Of a stretch of DNA of 64,000 nt, positions 1 to 10,100 are shown one piece after another (the first letter of the stretch is position 1; every line of letters starts with the position of its first letter). Source of the DNA: Cellulosimicrobium protaetiae. Lineage in GTDB: Bacteria > Actinomycetota > Actinomycetes > Actinomycetales > Cellulomonadaceae. Made by a program: the position numbers and the translations under genes. The DNA is taken from contig NZ_CP052757.1 of the NCBI RefSeq assembly GCF_009708005.2, forward strand, positions 2,046,001 to 2,110,000. The letters are read 5' to 3'. The notes below the pieces were generated by a model. That model searched no databases. It saw only the letters and a program-made list of their open reading frames with translations, and had not been told where the DNA came from.

Positions 1-2
1 TC

Positions 3-740
3 GTGCCGTTCACCTACCGGTTCCACGCGATGGTGCGCGAGGCGCGCGAGCGCGTGCGCCGCGGAGAGGTGGGCACCGTCTCGCTCGTGCACGGCTCGTA
101 CCTCCAGGACTGGCTCCTGCGCGACTCCGACGACAACTGGCGCGTCGACCCGGCGCTCGGCGGCGCCAGCCGCGCGTTCGGCGACATCGGCTCCCACTTC
201 TGCGACCTGCTCGAGTTCACGACCGGCCACCGCATCGTGCGGCTCGTGGCCCAGTCGGCGACGGTCAACCCGCACCGCCGGGGCGCGGACGGCGTCGTGC
301 ACGAGGTCGCGACCGAGGACGCCGTGACGCTCCAGTACGCGACGGACGGCGGCGCGCTCGGCACGGCCGTCATCTCGCAGGTGTCGGCCGGGCGCAAGAA
401 CCGCCTGTACCTGGAGATCTCCGGCACGGAGTCGACGCTGTCGTTCGACCAGGAGCAGCCCGAGACGCTGTGGGAGGGGCGGCGCGACGCGTCGCGGCTC
501 CTCGTGCGCGACCCGGAGGCGCTCTCCGCCGCCGCCGCGCGCTACTCGCGCCTGCCCGCCGGGCACGCGCAGGGCTACCAGGACTGCTTCGACGCGCTCG
601 TCGCCGACACGGCCACGGCGATCCGCGGGAGCGTCCCGGACGGCCTGCCCACGTTCGAGGACGGCCTGCGCGCCGCCCGGCTCGCCGCGGCCGTCGGCGA
701 GTCGGTGCGTTCGGGCGTCTGGGTGGAGGTGACGGCATGA
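3..740 (+). CDS. Gfo/Idh/MocA-family oxidoreductase (5' end outside window)
   Basis: This is the C-terminal part of an NAD(P)-dependent sugar oxidoreductase of the Gfo/Idh/MocA family; the reading frame is open at the window edge, so the Rossmann nucleotide-binding half is missing from view. What is visible is the alpha/beta substrate-binding half: PFTYRFHAMVREARE, then GGASRAFGDIGSHFCDLLEF, where the Asp/His of GDIGSH matches the catalytic region of the family. The gene overlaps the following ABC ATPase by an ATGA, so it belongs to the sugar transport operon and probably oxidises the imported sugar or a derivative. The exact substrate cannot be read. The first in-window GTG at position 3 should not be taken as the real start. 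Confidence 0.85.
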   Translation: MPFTYRFHAMVREARERVRRGEVGTVSLVHGSYLQDWLLRDSDDNWRVDPALGGASRAFGDIGSHFCDLLEFTTGHRIVRLVAQSATVNPHRRGADGVVHEVATEDAVTLQYATDGGALGTAVISQVSAGRKNRLYLEISGTESTLSFDQEQPETLWEGRRDASRLLVRDPEALSAAAARYSRLPAGHAQGYQDCFDALVADTATAIRGSVPDGLPTFEDGLRAARLAAAVGESVRSGVWVEVTA

Positions 741-2392
741 CGGCGACGACGACGCGCGAGCCCCGACCGCCGGCCGCGGGCGAGGGCGGCGACGAGCCGA
801 TCCTGCGCCTGCGGGGCATCGGCAAGGAGTTCTTCGGCAACTCCGTGCTGCGCGACATCGACCTCGACGTGCGCCCCGGTGAGGTGCACGCGCTCGTCGG
901 CGAGAACGGCGCGGGCAAGTCGACGCTCATGAAGATCATCGCGGGCGTCCACCGGCCCGACGCCGGCACGCTCGAGCTCGACGGCGAGACGACGATGTTC
1001 GCGTCGCCGCTGGCCGCGCAGCACGCAGGCGTCTCGACGGTCTTCCAGGAGTTCAACCTCCTGCCCGAGCGGTCCGTCGCGGAGAACGTCTACCTCGGCC
1101 GCGAGCCGCGCCGCGCGGGTCTCGTCGACCGGCGGCGCATGCACGCGGACACGACGGCGCTCCTCGCCGACCTGGGCCTGACGGGCCTCACGTCCTGGAC
1201 GCGCGTCGGCTCGCTCTCCGTGGCGCAGCAGCAGATCGTCGAGATCGTCAAGGCGGTCTCCTACGACGCGCGCATCATCTCGATGGACGAGCCGACCGCG
1301 GCGCTCGCCGACCAGGAGGTCGAGCTCCTGTACGAGCTCGTGCACCGGCTCAAGGAGCGCGGCGTCGCGATCCTGTACGTGTCGCACCGGCTCAAGGAGA
1401 TCTTCGACCTCTGCGACACCATCACGGTGCTCAAGGACGGCAACCACGTCCTGACGACCCCGACCGCCGACATCGACCCCGACCGCCTCGTGCGGACGAT
1501 GGTGGGTCGCGACTTCGCCGGGTACTTCCCGGACAAGGACCCGGCGATCGTCCCCGGCGAGGTGCGGCTCGCTCTCGAGGGTGCGGGCAACACGCAGGTC
1601 GACGACGTCTCCTTCGAGGTGCGCGCGGGCGAGATCGTCGCGCTCGCCGGTCTCCAGGGCTCCGGCCGCACCGAGATCGCGCACGGCATCTTCGGCATCG
1701 CGGGCTTCACGCGCGGTCGCGTCCTCGTGGGCGGCAAGGAGGCCGACGTCCGCTCGCCGCGCCAGGCCGTGCGTGCCGGGCTCGCGCTCGTGACCGAGGA
1801 CCGCAAGGCCGAGGGCCTCGCGCTCGGGCAGTCGATCCTCGCGAACGCGCGGCTCGTCCTCGACGCCGTCGTGCCCGGCCAGGCGGACCGGCGCGCGAAG
1901 CGCATCCCCGGCATCCTCTCCTCGCTCGAGCTCGTCGCGAGCTCGCAGGAGGCGGAGGTCCAGTACCTGTCCGGCGGCAACCAGCAGAAGGTCGTCCTCG
2001 CGAAGTGGCTGGTCACCGACCCCCAGGTGATCGTGCTCGACGAGCCGACGCGCGGCATCGACGTGGGCGCCAAGCGCGCGGTCTACGACCTCATGCGCGA
2101 GCTCACGGCGAGCGGCGTCGCCGTCCTGTTCATCTCGTCCGAGCTGCCCGAGGTGGTCGCGATGGCCGACCGCGTGCTGGTCATGCGCGACGGGCGCCTC
2201 GCGGGCGAGCTGCCCGCCGGCAGCGACGAGGAGACCGTGATGGCGCTCGCGACCGGTGCCGGGGACGACACCTCCGGCGAGCACGTCCAGGTCGACCTCA
2301 CCGCGCTCGCCGAGACCGACGACCTTCCGGGGGCCGATCCGGGCTCTGCCGGCACCCCGCACGACCACGACGGCCCGAAGGAGGACCGATGA
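737..2392 (+). CDS. Sugar ABC transporter ATP-binding protein (RbsA-like, tandem ATPase)
   Basis: Cytoplasmic ATPase of a ribose/xylose-type sugar importer, 551 aa, the usual size for an RbsA/MglA protein with two fused nucleotide-binding domains. Domain 1 carries a full Walker A (GENGAGKS, residues 55-62) and ISMDEPTAAL Walker B. Domain 2 has a degenerate P-loop (GLQGSGRTE) but an intact LSGGNQQKV signature and VLDEPTRGID, the typical asymmetry of this family. I chose the ATG at 737 because it overlaps the upstream stop (ATGA) and the protein then begins just before the first ATPase domain. It is followed by two permease genes joined by the same ATGA overlaps, so the three products form one transporter. 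Substrate is not determined by sequence. Confidence 0.93.
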   Translation: MTATTTREPRPPAAGEGGDEPILRLRGIGKEFFGNSVLRDIDLDVRPGEVHALVGENGAGKSTLMKIIAGVHRPDAGTLELDGETTMFASPLAAQHAGVSTVFQEFNLLPERSVAENVYLGREPRRAGLVDRRRMHADTTALLADLGLTGLTSWTRVGSLSVAQQQIVEIVKAVSYDARIISMDEPTAALADQEVELLYELVHRLKERGVAILYVSHRLKEIFDLCDTITVLKDGNHVLTTPTADIDPDRLVRTMVGRDFAGYFPDKDPAIVPGEVRLALEGAGNTQVDDVSFEVRAGEIVALAGLQGSGRTEIAHGIFGIAGFTRGRVLVGGKEADVRSPRQAVRAGLALVTEDRKAEGLALGQSILANARLVLDAVVPGQADRRAKRIPGILSSLELVASSQEAEVQYLSGGNQQKVVLAKWLVTDPQVIVLDEPTRGIDVGAKRAVYDLMRELTASGVAVLFISSELPEVVAMADRVLVMRDGRLAGELPAGSDEETVMALATGAGDDTSGEHVQVDLTALAETDDLPGADPGSAGTPHDHDGPKEDR

Positions 2393-3435
2393 GCACCACG
2401 GTCGCGACCGCCGCCCCCACCGCGCGGCGCGCGCCCTCGCGCCACCGGCGCCTGGGGTCGACGGAGATCGTCTACCTGGCCCTCGTCGGGATCCTCGTGA
2501 TCGCCGGCGTCCTCGTCGCCGTCGGCGGCGGCAACCTGTTCAGCACCGCGAACACCGCGTACATGCTCACGCAGACGAGCCTCCTCGGCTTCGTCGCGAT
2601 CGGGCAGACCTTCGCGATCCTGTGCAAGTCGCTCGACCTGTCCGTCGGCTACGTCGTCGCGCTCAGCTCGATCGTCGGCGCGACGACCATGGCGGGAGAC
2701 CCGTCGCGCGTCTGGCTCGGCGTCCTCGCGGCGGTGGGCGTCGCGGCGGTCGTCGGCCTGGTGAACGGCCTCGTCATCGCGAAGCTGCGCGTCAACGCGT
2801 TCATCGCGACGCTCGGCGTCGGGCTCATCATCAAGGGCTACCTCGACACGCAGTTCAAGGGCCCGGCGGGGGAGGTGCCCGCCTCGTTCCAGATGTTCGG
2901 GTACACGCGCGTCGGCCCGGTGCCGGTCTCCACGATCGTCATGCTGCTCGTGGCCGCGGTCGGTGTCGTGCTCCTCACGCGCACCCGGCCCGGGTACCAC
3001 ATGTTCGCCGTCGGCGGGAACACCGACGTCGCCCGGCTCTCCGGGATCCGCACCGACCGGACGCTGATCCTCGCGCACGTGCTGTGCTCGGTCTGCGCGG
3101 GCGTGGCGGGGCTGCTCATCGCCGCGCGCTTCGGCACCGGCAACGCGCTCGTGTACTCCTACGGGCTCGACCTCGACTCGATCGCCGCCGTCGTGCTGGG
3201 CGGCACGCTCCTCATGGGCGGGCGCGGCTCGATCGTCGGGACCGTGGGCGGCGTCCTCATCCTCGCGGTGCTCGACACGGTGTTCAACGTCCTCGACGTC
3301 GACCCGTTCTTCAAGGACGTCCTGCGCGGCGTCATCATCATCGCCGCCGTCGCCCTGTACGCCCGGCGCCAGATCGACCCGGCGAGCAGCCGGGCCCGGT
3401 TCCGCCCGACCCGCACCGGAGGTGCGTCCGCATGA
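2389..3435 (+). CDS. Sugar ABC transporter permease 1 (RbsC-like)
   Basis: Integral membrane permease of the RbsC/XylH/AraH type, 348 aa, with a short cytoplasmic N-terminus rich in Arg/Ala followed by many hydrophobic segments beginning near EIVYLALVGILVIAGVLVAV. Family landmarks are GQTFAILCKSLDLSVGYVVALSS in the first half and AAVVLGGTLLMGGRGSIVGTVGGVLIL near the C-terminus, the conserved permease motif of this family. The start at 2389 overlaps the ATPase stop by ATGA. It pairs with the next gene as a heterodimeric membrane channel. Confidence 0.92.
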   Translation: MSTTVATAAPTARRAPSRHRRLGSTEIVYLALVGILVIAGVLVAVGGGNLFSTANTAYMLTQTSLLGFVAIGQTFAILCKSLDLSVGYVVALSSIVGATTMAGDPSRVWLGVLAAVGVAAVVGLVNGLVIAKLRVNAFIATLGVGLIIKGYLDTQFKGPAGEVPASFQMFGYTRVGPVPVSTIVMLLVAAVGVVLLTRTRPGYHMFAVGGNTDVARLSGIRTDRTLILAHVLCSVCAGVAGLLIAARFGTGNALVYSYGLDLDSIAAVVLGGTLLMGGRGSIVGTVGGVLILAVLDTVFNVLDVDPFFKDVLRGVIIIAAVALYARRQIDPASSRARFRPTRTGGASA

Positions 3436-4514
3436 CCACCGACACCACGCGCCGGACGATCCCGGCGCGCGCCCCGCGGGCCGGCTGGCTCGAGCGCCTC
3501 ACGGCGGGCGGCAGCTGGACCGTGTTCGCCCTCCTCGTGCTCGTCTTCGCCGTCATCCTCGTGATGAACCCGTCGTTCGGCGAGCCCATGTCGCTCATGG
3601 CCTTCGTCAAGAAGGCGGCGCCGCTCGTCATCCTCGCGATCGGCCAGTACTTCGTCATCGTCTCGGGCGAGTTCGACCTCTCGGTCGGCTCCCTGGTCGG
3701 CGCCCAGGTCGTCATCGCGGCGAAGCTCATGGACGGCGAGGACTCGATGACCTGGCCCGTCATGGCGCTCATGATCCTCTTCGGCCTCGCCGTCGGTCTC
3801 GTCAACGGCCTCGTCACGACCCTGCTCAAGGTGCCGTCGTTCATCACGACGCTCGGCATGATGCTCGTGCTCTACGGTGCGATCCGGCTCTGGACCGGCG
3901 GCGCCCCGACCGGAGCGCTCACGGACGGCTTCCGCCAGTGGGGGCGCGGGGGTATCCCCGACACGCCCGGCCAGTTCCAGGTGCCGTTCGCCCTCATGAT
4001 CGTGGTCGTGCTCGGCGTGCTCGCCGCGCTGCTCATGCGCCGCCCGTTCGGCCGCACCCTCGTCGCCACCGGTGACAACGACGTCGCGGCGGGCTACGCC
4101 GGCGGGTCCGTGTGGTGGGTGCGCACGCGTGCCTTCCTCCTCTCGGGCTTCATGGCGACCGTCGCCGCGATCCTCATCGGCGGGTACGCGGGCGTCACCG
4201 CCCAGGTGGGCCAGGGACTGGAGTTCATGGCGATCACCGCCGTCGTGCTCGGTGGCGTGGTGCTCGGCGGCGGCCGGGGGACCGTGATCGCCGCGATGGC
4301 CGGTGCGCTCACCCTCGAGGCGCTGTTCACGCTCTTCAACCAGCTCAGCCTCCCGTCGACCATCCGGCCGGCCGTGCAGGGTGTGATCATCATCGCGGCG
4401 GTCGCCTACGCAGCCCTGCCGCGACGGTCCCGCCGCCGCGCCGCGACCCCCGACGCCCCGCCTGCCGCGGGCCCGACCACCGCACCGAAGGAGCCCGCAC
4501 CCGCCAACGCCTGA
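3432..4514 (+). CDS. Sugar ABC transporter permease 2 (RbsC-like)
   Basis: Second membrane permease of the importer, 360 aa, paralogous to the preceding gene. It shows the same landmarks: GQYFVIVSGEFDLSVGSLVGAQVV, then AITAVVLGGVVLGGGRGTVIAAMAGALTL. The C-terminus is a Pro/Ala/Arg-rich tail that looks cytoplasmic. The start overlaps the previous stop (ATGA), so translation is probably coupled. Two different permease genes next to one RbsA-like ATPase implies a heterodimeric channel rather than the RbsC homodimer. Confidence 0.92.
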   Translation: MTTDTTRRTIPARAPRAGWLERLTAGGSWTVFALLVLVFAVILVMNPSFGEPMSLMAFVKKAAPLVILAIGQYFVIVSGEFDLSVGSLVGAQVVIAAKLMDGEDSMTWPVMALMILFGLAVGLVNGLVTTLLKVPSFITTLGMMLVLYGAIRLWTGGAPTGALTDGFRQWGRGGIPDTPGQFQVPFALMIVVVLGVLAALLMRRPFGRTLVATGDNDVAAGYAGGSVWWVRTRAFLLSGFMATVAAILIGGYAGVTAQVGQGLEFMAITAVVLGGVVLGGGRGTVIAAMAGALTLEALFTLFNQLSLPSTIRPAVQGVIIIAAVAYAALPRRSRRRAATPDAPPAAGPTTAPKEPAPANA

Positions 4515-4640
4515 GCACCGGCGCCCCGGCGGACCTCCGCCCGCGCGACCTCGACCACGCCCGAAAGACCCCTTCCGAGCTGTACCCCCTTCCCCCGCAC
4601 GCTGCGGGACGACGACGTCTCACCCCAAGGAGAGAAGGAC

Positions 4641-5870
4641 ATGCGACGTACACGAGCACTCCTGGCCGGCGCGGCGGTGGCCACGCTGTTCCTCACGGCC
4701 GCCTGCACGACCGACACCCCCACCGACTCCGGCGAGGGCGGCGAGACCTCGGCCGAGGAGAGCCCCGCGAGCGAGGAGTCCGGCGGTGCCGACTCCGAGT
4801 GGTTCGTGCAGGCGGACTACGACCGTCAGCTCGCCCAGCGCGAGATCGTGCCCGAGGGCCCGGCCGACCAGCCGTGGCTGCAGGCCATCGAGCCGGAGTA
4901 CGTGGACACGGCCGAGTTCGCGAGCGCGGAGGGTGGCAACACGCTGTGCTTCTCGAACGCGTCGGTGTCCAACCCGTGGCGCGTGACCGGCTGGATCACG
5001 ATGCAGCAGCAGGTCGACGTGCTCACGGCGGAGGGCGTGATCGGCGAGTTCCGTGTCTCGGACGCGGCGGACGACGACAACAAGCAGATCTCCGACATCC
5101 AGGCGTTCGTCGAGGCGGGCGACTGCGACGCGATCATCATCTCGCCGTCGACGACGGCGACCCTGACGCCGGCGGTCGAGGCCGCGTGCGAGTCGGGCAA
5201 GCCGGTCATCGTGTTCGACCGCGGCGTGAACACCGACTGCATGGTCACGTTCATCCACCCGATCGGCGGCTACGCCTACGGCGCCGACGGCGCCGAGTTC
5301 CTCGTCGAGAACCTCGACCCGGGCTCGAAGGTCCTCGCGCTGCGCATCCTGCCCGGCGTGGACGTGCTGGAGAACCGCTGGGCCGCGGCCGACAAGATCT
5401 TCTCGGAGTCCGAGCTCGAGGTCGTGGGCGCGGAGTTCACCGGTGGTGACGGCGCGAAGATCAAGGACATCGTCACGCAGTACCTGCAGCGCGGCGACGT
5501 GGACGGTATCTGGATGGACGCGGGCGACGGGGCCGTCGCGGCGGTCGAGGCGTTCGAGGACGCCGGCAAGCCCTACCCGGTCTTCATGGGTGAGGACGAG
5601 ATGAGCTTCCTGCGCAAGTGGCAGGACACGGACATGACCGCCATCGGCGCCGTGTACTCGAACTTCCAGTGGCGCACCCCGATCCTCGCGGCGCAGATGA
5701 TCTGGGCCGGCGAGCAGGTGCCGTCGGAGTGGGTCCTGCCGCAGGCGCCGATCGAGGCCGAGGAGCTGGACGCGTACCTCGAGGCGAACAAGGACATGCC
5801 GTCCCTGCACTACGCGAAGTTCGGCGGCGAGGACCTGCCCGGGTTCCCCGAGGCATGGACCGACCGCTGA
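4641..5870 (+). CDS. Sugar-binding lipoprotein of the ABC importer
   Basis: Extracellular solute-binding component, 409 aa. It has a lipoprotein signal: basic N-terminus MRRTRALLAG, hydrophobic core and a lipobox ending TAAC with the lipidated Cys at residue 22, followed by a Ser/Glu/Thr-rich tether. The body resembles the periplasmic-binding-protein type I fold (Peripl_BP_4): NASVSNPWRVTGWITMQQQ, SDIQAFVEAGDCDAIIISPS, GKPVIVFDRGVN, and GVDVLENRWAAADKIF. A strong AAGGAGAGAAGG ribosome site lies 8 bases before the ATG. The 126-base gap after the permease is larger than the overlaps before it, which often goes with higher expression of the binding protein. Sugar specificity is unknown. Confidence 0.92.
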   Translation: MRRTRALLAGAAVATLFLTAACTTDTPTDSGEGGETSAEESPASEESGGADSEWFVQADYDRQLAQREIVPEGPADQPWLQAIEPEYVDTAEFASAEGGNTLCFSNASVSNPWRVTGWITMQQQVDVLTAEGVIGEFRVSDAADDDNKQISDIQAFVEAGDCDAIIISPSTTATLTPAVEAACESGKPVIVFDRGVNTDCMVTFIHPIGGYAYGADGAEFLVENLDPGSKVLALRILPGVDVLENRWAAADKIFSESELEVVGAEFTGGDGAKIKDIVTQYLQRGDVDGIWMDAGDGAVAAVEAFEDAGKPYPVFMGEDEMSFLRKWQDTDMTAIGAVYSNFQWRTPILAAQMIWAGEQVPSEWVLPQAPIEAEELDAYLEANKDMPSLHYAKFGGEDLPGFPEAWTDR

Positions 5871-6007
5871 CCGACCGGTGACCGACCGGTGACGGCCGGC
5901 ACCACCCGGACCTGACGGTCCGACGAACCACCCGGACCGGCCCAGAGGCCGGACCACCCAGGGGCCGCCCGGTCGCCGTCCGACCGGCCGGGCGCCCCGC
6001 CCGCCCG

Positions 6008-6056
6008 CCCGACGACGCGGCGCACCTCCCGTGCGGAGGTGCCCCGCGGCGTCGGG
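6008..6056 (+). terminator. Hairpin after the sugar-binding protein gene
   Basis: A strong GC hairpin with inner arms CACCTCC/GGAGGTG (6023-6029 and 6035-6041) extended by imperfect outer pairing of CGACGCGG with CCGCGGCGTCG. It has no U tract. It lies between the binding-protein gene and the isomerase gene and may reduce, not abolish, readthrough. The 5871-5910 stretch just before it is a short degenerate tandem of GACCGACCG units. Confidence 0.5.
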
Positions 6057-6103
6057 CACGCGGGCGGGAGGCCAGGCGCTCGGACCTGACGAGAGAGAGC
6101 GAC

Positions 6104-7003
6104 GTGGCTCTTCCTTCCCCGACCCCGCCGCTGCGCCACCGCGCGCTCGGCGTCAACACCTGGGTCTGGACCTCCCCCCTCACCGACGACGCGCTGCGCG
6201 GCATCGCCCCGCGCGTCGCCGGGTGGGGGTTCGACGTGCTCGAGCTGCCCGTGGAGAACCCGGGCGACTGGGACCCCGCGACGGCCGCGACCGTCCTCGC
6301 CGACCACGGGCTCCGCGCGAGCGTGTCGCTCGTCATGGGGGAGGGCCGCGAGCTCGTCGCGACCGACACCGCGACGGTCCGCGCGACGCAGGACTACCTG
6401 CGGCACGTCGTCGACGTGGCCCGCACCGTGGGCGCGCCCGTCATCGGCGGCCCGGCGTACGCGTCGGTCGGGCGCACGTGGCGCCTCGCCCCGGCAGAGC
6501 GCGAGGCGGCGTACGCGGAGCTCGCCGAGAACCTCGCACCGGTCGTCGAGCACGCGATCGCCGCGGGCGTCGTCGTCGGGCTCGAGCCGCTGAACCGCTA
6601 CGAGACGAGCCTCGTCAACACGGTCGACCAGGGCCTGGAGGTCGTGCGGCGCCTGCCCGCGGCAGGCATCGGGCTCATGCTCGACGTCTACCACATGAAC
6701 ATCGAGGAGACGGACCTGCCCGCGGCGATCGCCCGGGCGGGCGAGCGCATCGCGCACGTCCAGGTGTGCGGCAACGACCGTGGCGCACCCGGCACGGACC
6801 ACCTCGACTGGCCCGCCCTCCTCGCGGCGCTCGACGCGACCGGCTACGACGGACCGCTCGTCATCGAGTCCTTCACGGCCGAGAACGCGACGATCGCCAC
6901 GGCGGCCTCGATCTGGCGGCCGCTGGCACCGACCCAGGACGCCATCGCCCTCGATGGCCTCGCCTACCTGAAGGGACTGATGCCCACGCCGGAGCACCCG
7001 TAG
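6104..7003 (+). CDS. Sugar isomerase/epimerase, tagatose/psicose 3-epimerase-like
   Basis: TIM-barrel sugar isomerase of the AP-endonuclease-2 superfamily, 299 aa. It begins with LGVNTWVWTSPLTDDALRGIAP and carries EPLNRYETSLVNTVDQ (the catalytic Glu and NRYE motif typical of D-tagatose/D-psicose 3-epimerases), LDVYHMNIEE (metal-binding Asp/His) and VIESFTAEN near the end (second catalytic Glu). The start is GTG at 6104, with a purine-rich GAGAGAGAG just upstream. It follows the sugar ABC genes and the oxidoreductase, so it probably epimerises or isomerises the keto-sugar they handle. Specific substrate not readable. Confidence 0.87.
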   Translation: MALPSPTPPLRHRALGVNTWVWTSPLTDDALRGIAPRVAGWGFDVLELPVENPGDWDPATAATVLADHGLRASVSLVMGEGRELVATDTATVRATQDYLRHVVDVARTVGAPVIGGPAYASVGRTWRLAPAEREAAYAELAENLAPVVEHAIAAGVVVGLEPLNRYETSLVNTVDQGLEVVRRLPAAGIGLMLDVYHMNIEETDLPAAIARAGERIAHVQVCGNDRGAPGTDHLDWPALLAALDATGYDGPLVIESFTAENATIATAASIWRPLAPTQDAIALDGLAYLKGLMPTPEHP

Positions 7004-7108
7004 CCGTAGTCGATCCACGACCGCAGCGCCGGCACGCCGCGGGATGACGATCATCCTTCCCGGACGAGGACGTCCGGGTCCGCACGTCATGCCCCTGGAG
7101 GCACCACG

Positions 7109-10100
7109 ATGACCGCACGACGCCCACGCAGGGCGAGGTCCGTCGCGGCTCTGACCATCGGAGCGCTCGCGTTCACGCTCGCGCCCGTCACGATGGCCAG
7201 CGCCGCCGACGATCCCGTCCCCGCGGACGAAGAGCACAAGGTGCTCATCTTCACCAAGACCACGCAGTTCCGGCACACCGAGGCGATCACGCAGGGCACC
7301 CCGGTGCTCGAGGCGGCGTTCGCCGAGGTCGGCATCGCGTCCGACCACACGGAGGACTCGACGGTCTTCACCGACGAGAACCTCGCCCAGTACGACGCCC
7401 TGGTCATGTTCCAGACCTCGGGCGACCCCTGGAACGCGGAGCAGAAGAGCGCGCTGGAGCGCTACCAGCAGGCGGGCGGCGGCATCGTCGCCATCCACAA
7501 CGCCACCGACATGCGCGGCAGCTACACGTGGTGGGACGACATGATCGGGGCGCTCATGCCCGGTCACGCCGCCACGGGCAACAGCCCCGGCCTGCCCGGC
7601 ACGGTCCGTGTGGAGGACCGCACGCACCCGTCGACCGAGCACCTGGACCAGCGCTGGACGCGCGCGGACGAGTGGTACAACTTCTCGGCCAACGTCCGCG
7701 GCAGCGCGCACGTGCTCGCGACGATGGACGAGTCCACGTACGACGCGGGCGGCAACAAGATGGGCTACGACCACCCGATCTCGTGGTGCAAGCCCTACGA
7801 CGGCGGACGCGCCTGGATGACGGGGATGGGCCACTTCGGGGCGCACTACACCCAGGAGCCCGACTTCGTGCAGCACATCGTGGGCGGTGTGCAGTGGGCC
7901 GCCGGCCTGGTCGAGGGCGACTGCGGCGGCACCGACTGGGGCTCGTTCGAGAAGATCGCGCTCGACTCCAACACGAGCGCTCCCTTCGGCATGGACGTCG
8001 CGCCCGACGGCCGCGTCTTCTACACCGAGCTCGTGCGCGGGCAGATCCGCGTGTACGACCCGCGGACCCAGAACACGACGACCGCCATCACCATCCCGGT
8101 GTACTCGGGCGGTGAGGACGGCCTCCTCGGCATCGCGCTCGACAAGGACTTCGCGACGAACGGGTACCTGTACCAGTACTACGCGCCCGCGAGCTCGAAC
8201 GACTCCGACCCGGCGAACTTCTTCAGCCGCGTCTCGCGCTTCACGGTCACCTCGGAGGGCCCGGGCGCGACGGTCATCGACCCCGCGTCGGAGAAGGTCC
8301 TCATCGAGATCCCCGCGCGCCGCCTGCCGGACGAGCCGGGGCACACGGGCGGCGGCCTCATCGTCGACCACACGACCGGTGACCTCTACATCGGTGTGGG
8401 CGACGACGTGAACCCGCACTCGGAGCCGTCGGGCGGCTACGCCCCGCTCTCCGAGCGGGACGGGACGTTCCACGACGCGCGCGAGACCTCGGCCAACACC
8501 AACGACCTGCGCGGGAAGGTGCTGCGCGTCCACCCCGAGGCGGACGGCACGTACTCGATCCCCGAGGGCAACCTCTTCGACGAGGCCGCGGACGCGGGCG
8601 ACAAGACGCTCCCCGAGATCTACGCGATGGGCTTCCGCAACCCGTTCCGGTTCACGATCGACCCGGCCACGGGCAACCTCGGCGTGGCCGACTACTCGCC
8701 GGACAACGGGTCGGACAACCCGAACAACCGCGGCCCCGCGGGCATCGCCGAGTGGAACCTCATCAAGGAGCCGGGCTTCTTCGGCTGGCCCCTGTGCATG
8801 GGGAACAACGAGCCGTTCCGCGACGTCGACTACCGCACGAACCCGGTGACGGTCGGAGACTTCTTCGACTGCGACGCACCGGTCAACGACTCCGTGCGCA
8901 ACACGGGCCTCACGGAGCTGCCGGCCGCCCAGCCGGCCGACCTCTGGTACGGCTACCAGCGCTCGTCCGTGCCCGGCGTCATCAACGCCGGCGGCGGTCT
9001 CGCGCCGATGGGCGGACCGTTCTACCAGTTCGACCCGGAGCTCGACTCCGACACGAAGTTCCCCGAGTACTACGACGGCAAGCCCTTCTTCTACGAGTGG
9101 GCGCGCAACAAGATGTACTCGATCGACCTCAAGGACCCGGGCGCCGCGGCCGGCGTGACGGACGTCGAGAAGGTCAACCCGTTCCTCCCGCAGGAGCAGT
9201 TCCTCGCGCCGATCGACTCCAAGTTCGGCCCCGACGGCTCGATGTACGTCCTCGACTGGGGCGGCGGCTTCGGCCGCGACAACCCGAACTCGGGCCTGCA
9301 CCGCATCGACTACCTGTCGGGCTCGCGCTCGCCGGTGTCGAAGCCGGTCGCGACGCCGGACTCCGGCATCGCGCCGCTCGAGGTGACGTTCGACGGGACC
9401 GCGAGCACCGACCCCGAGGGCGAGGAGCTCACGTACGCGTGGGACTTCGACGGTGACGGCACGACGGACTCGACGTCCGCCGCGCCCAGCCACACCTACA
9501 CCGAGAACGGCGTCTTCGACGCGCGCCTCACGGTGACCGACCCCGCCGGCAAGGTGGGGACGGCCACGGTCCCGATCACGGTGGGCAACACGCGGCCCGA
9601 GGTCGACTTCGGCCTGCCGCCCACCGGCTCGTTCTTCAACTTCGGTGACGACATCACGTGGGACGTGTCCGTGACGGACGCGGAGGACTCCCCGGACGGC
9701 GACACGATCGACGACGAGCAGGTCATCATCCAGCCGGCGCTGGGCCACGACGCGCACGCGCACCCGTCCGAGCCGCTGCACGGCCGCACGGGCACCGTCG
9801 CGACGAGCCTCGGCGGCGGCCACGGCGAGGACATGAACGTCTTCTACGTGATCGACGCGCGCTACACGGACCGCGGCGGCGAGGGCGACGTGCCCGCGCT
9901 GACCGGCTCGGACACCACGCTCATCTTCCCGAAGAAGCGCGAGGCCGAGTTCCACGCTGCGTCCGACGGCACCACGACGGTCCCCAGCCGGGACGTCGAG
10001 GGCGGCGGGTCCGTCATCACGGGGTCCAACGGGTCCTGGGCGTCCTACGACCCGGTGAGCCTCTACGGCGTCGACGCCCTGACCCTGCGGGTCGCGGCGG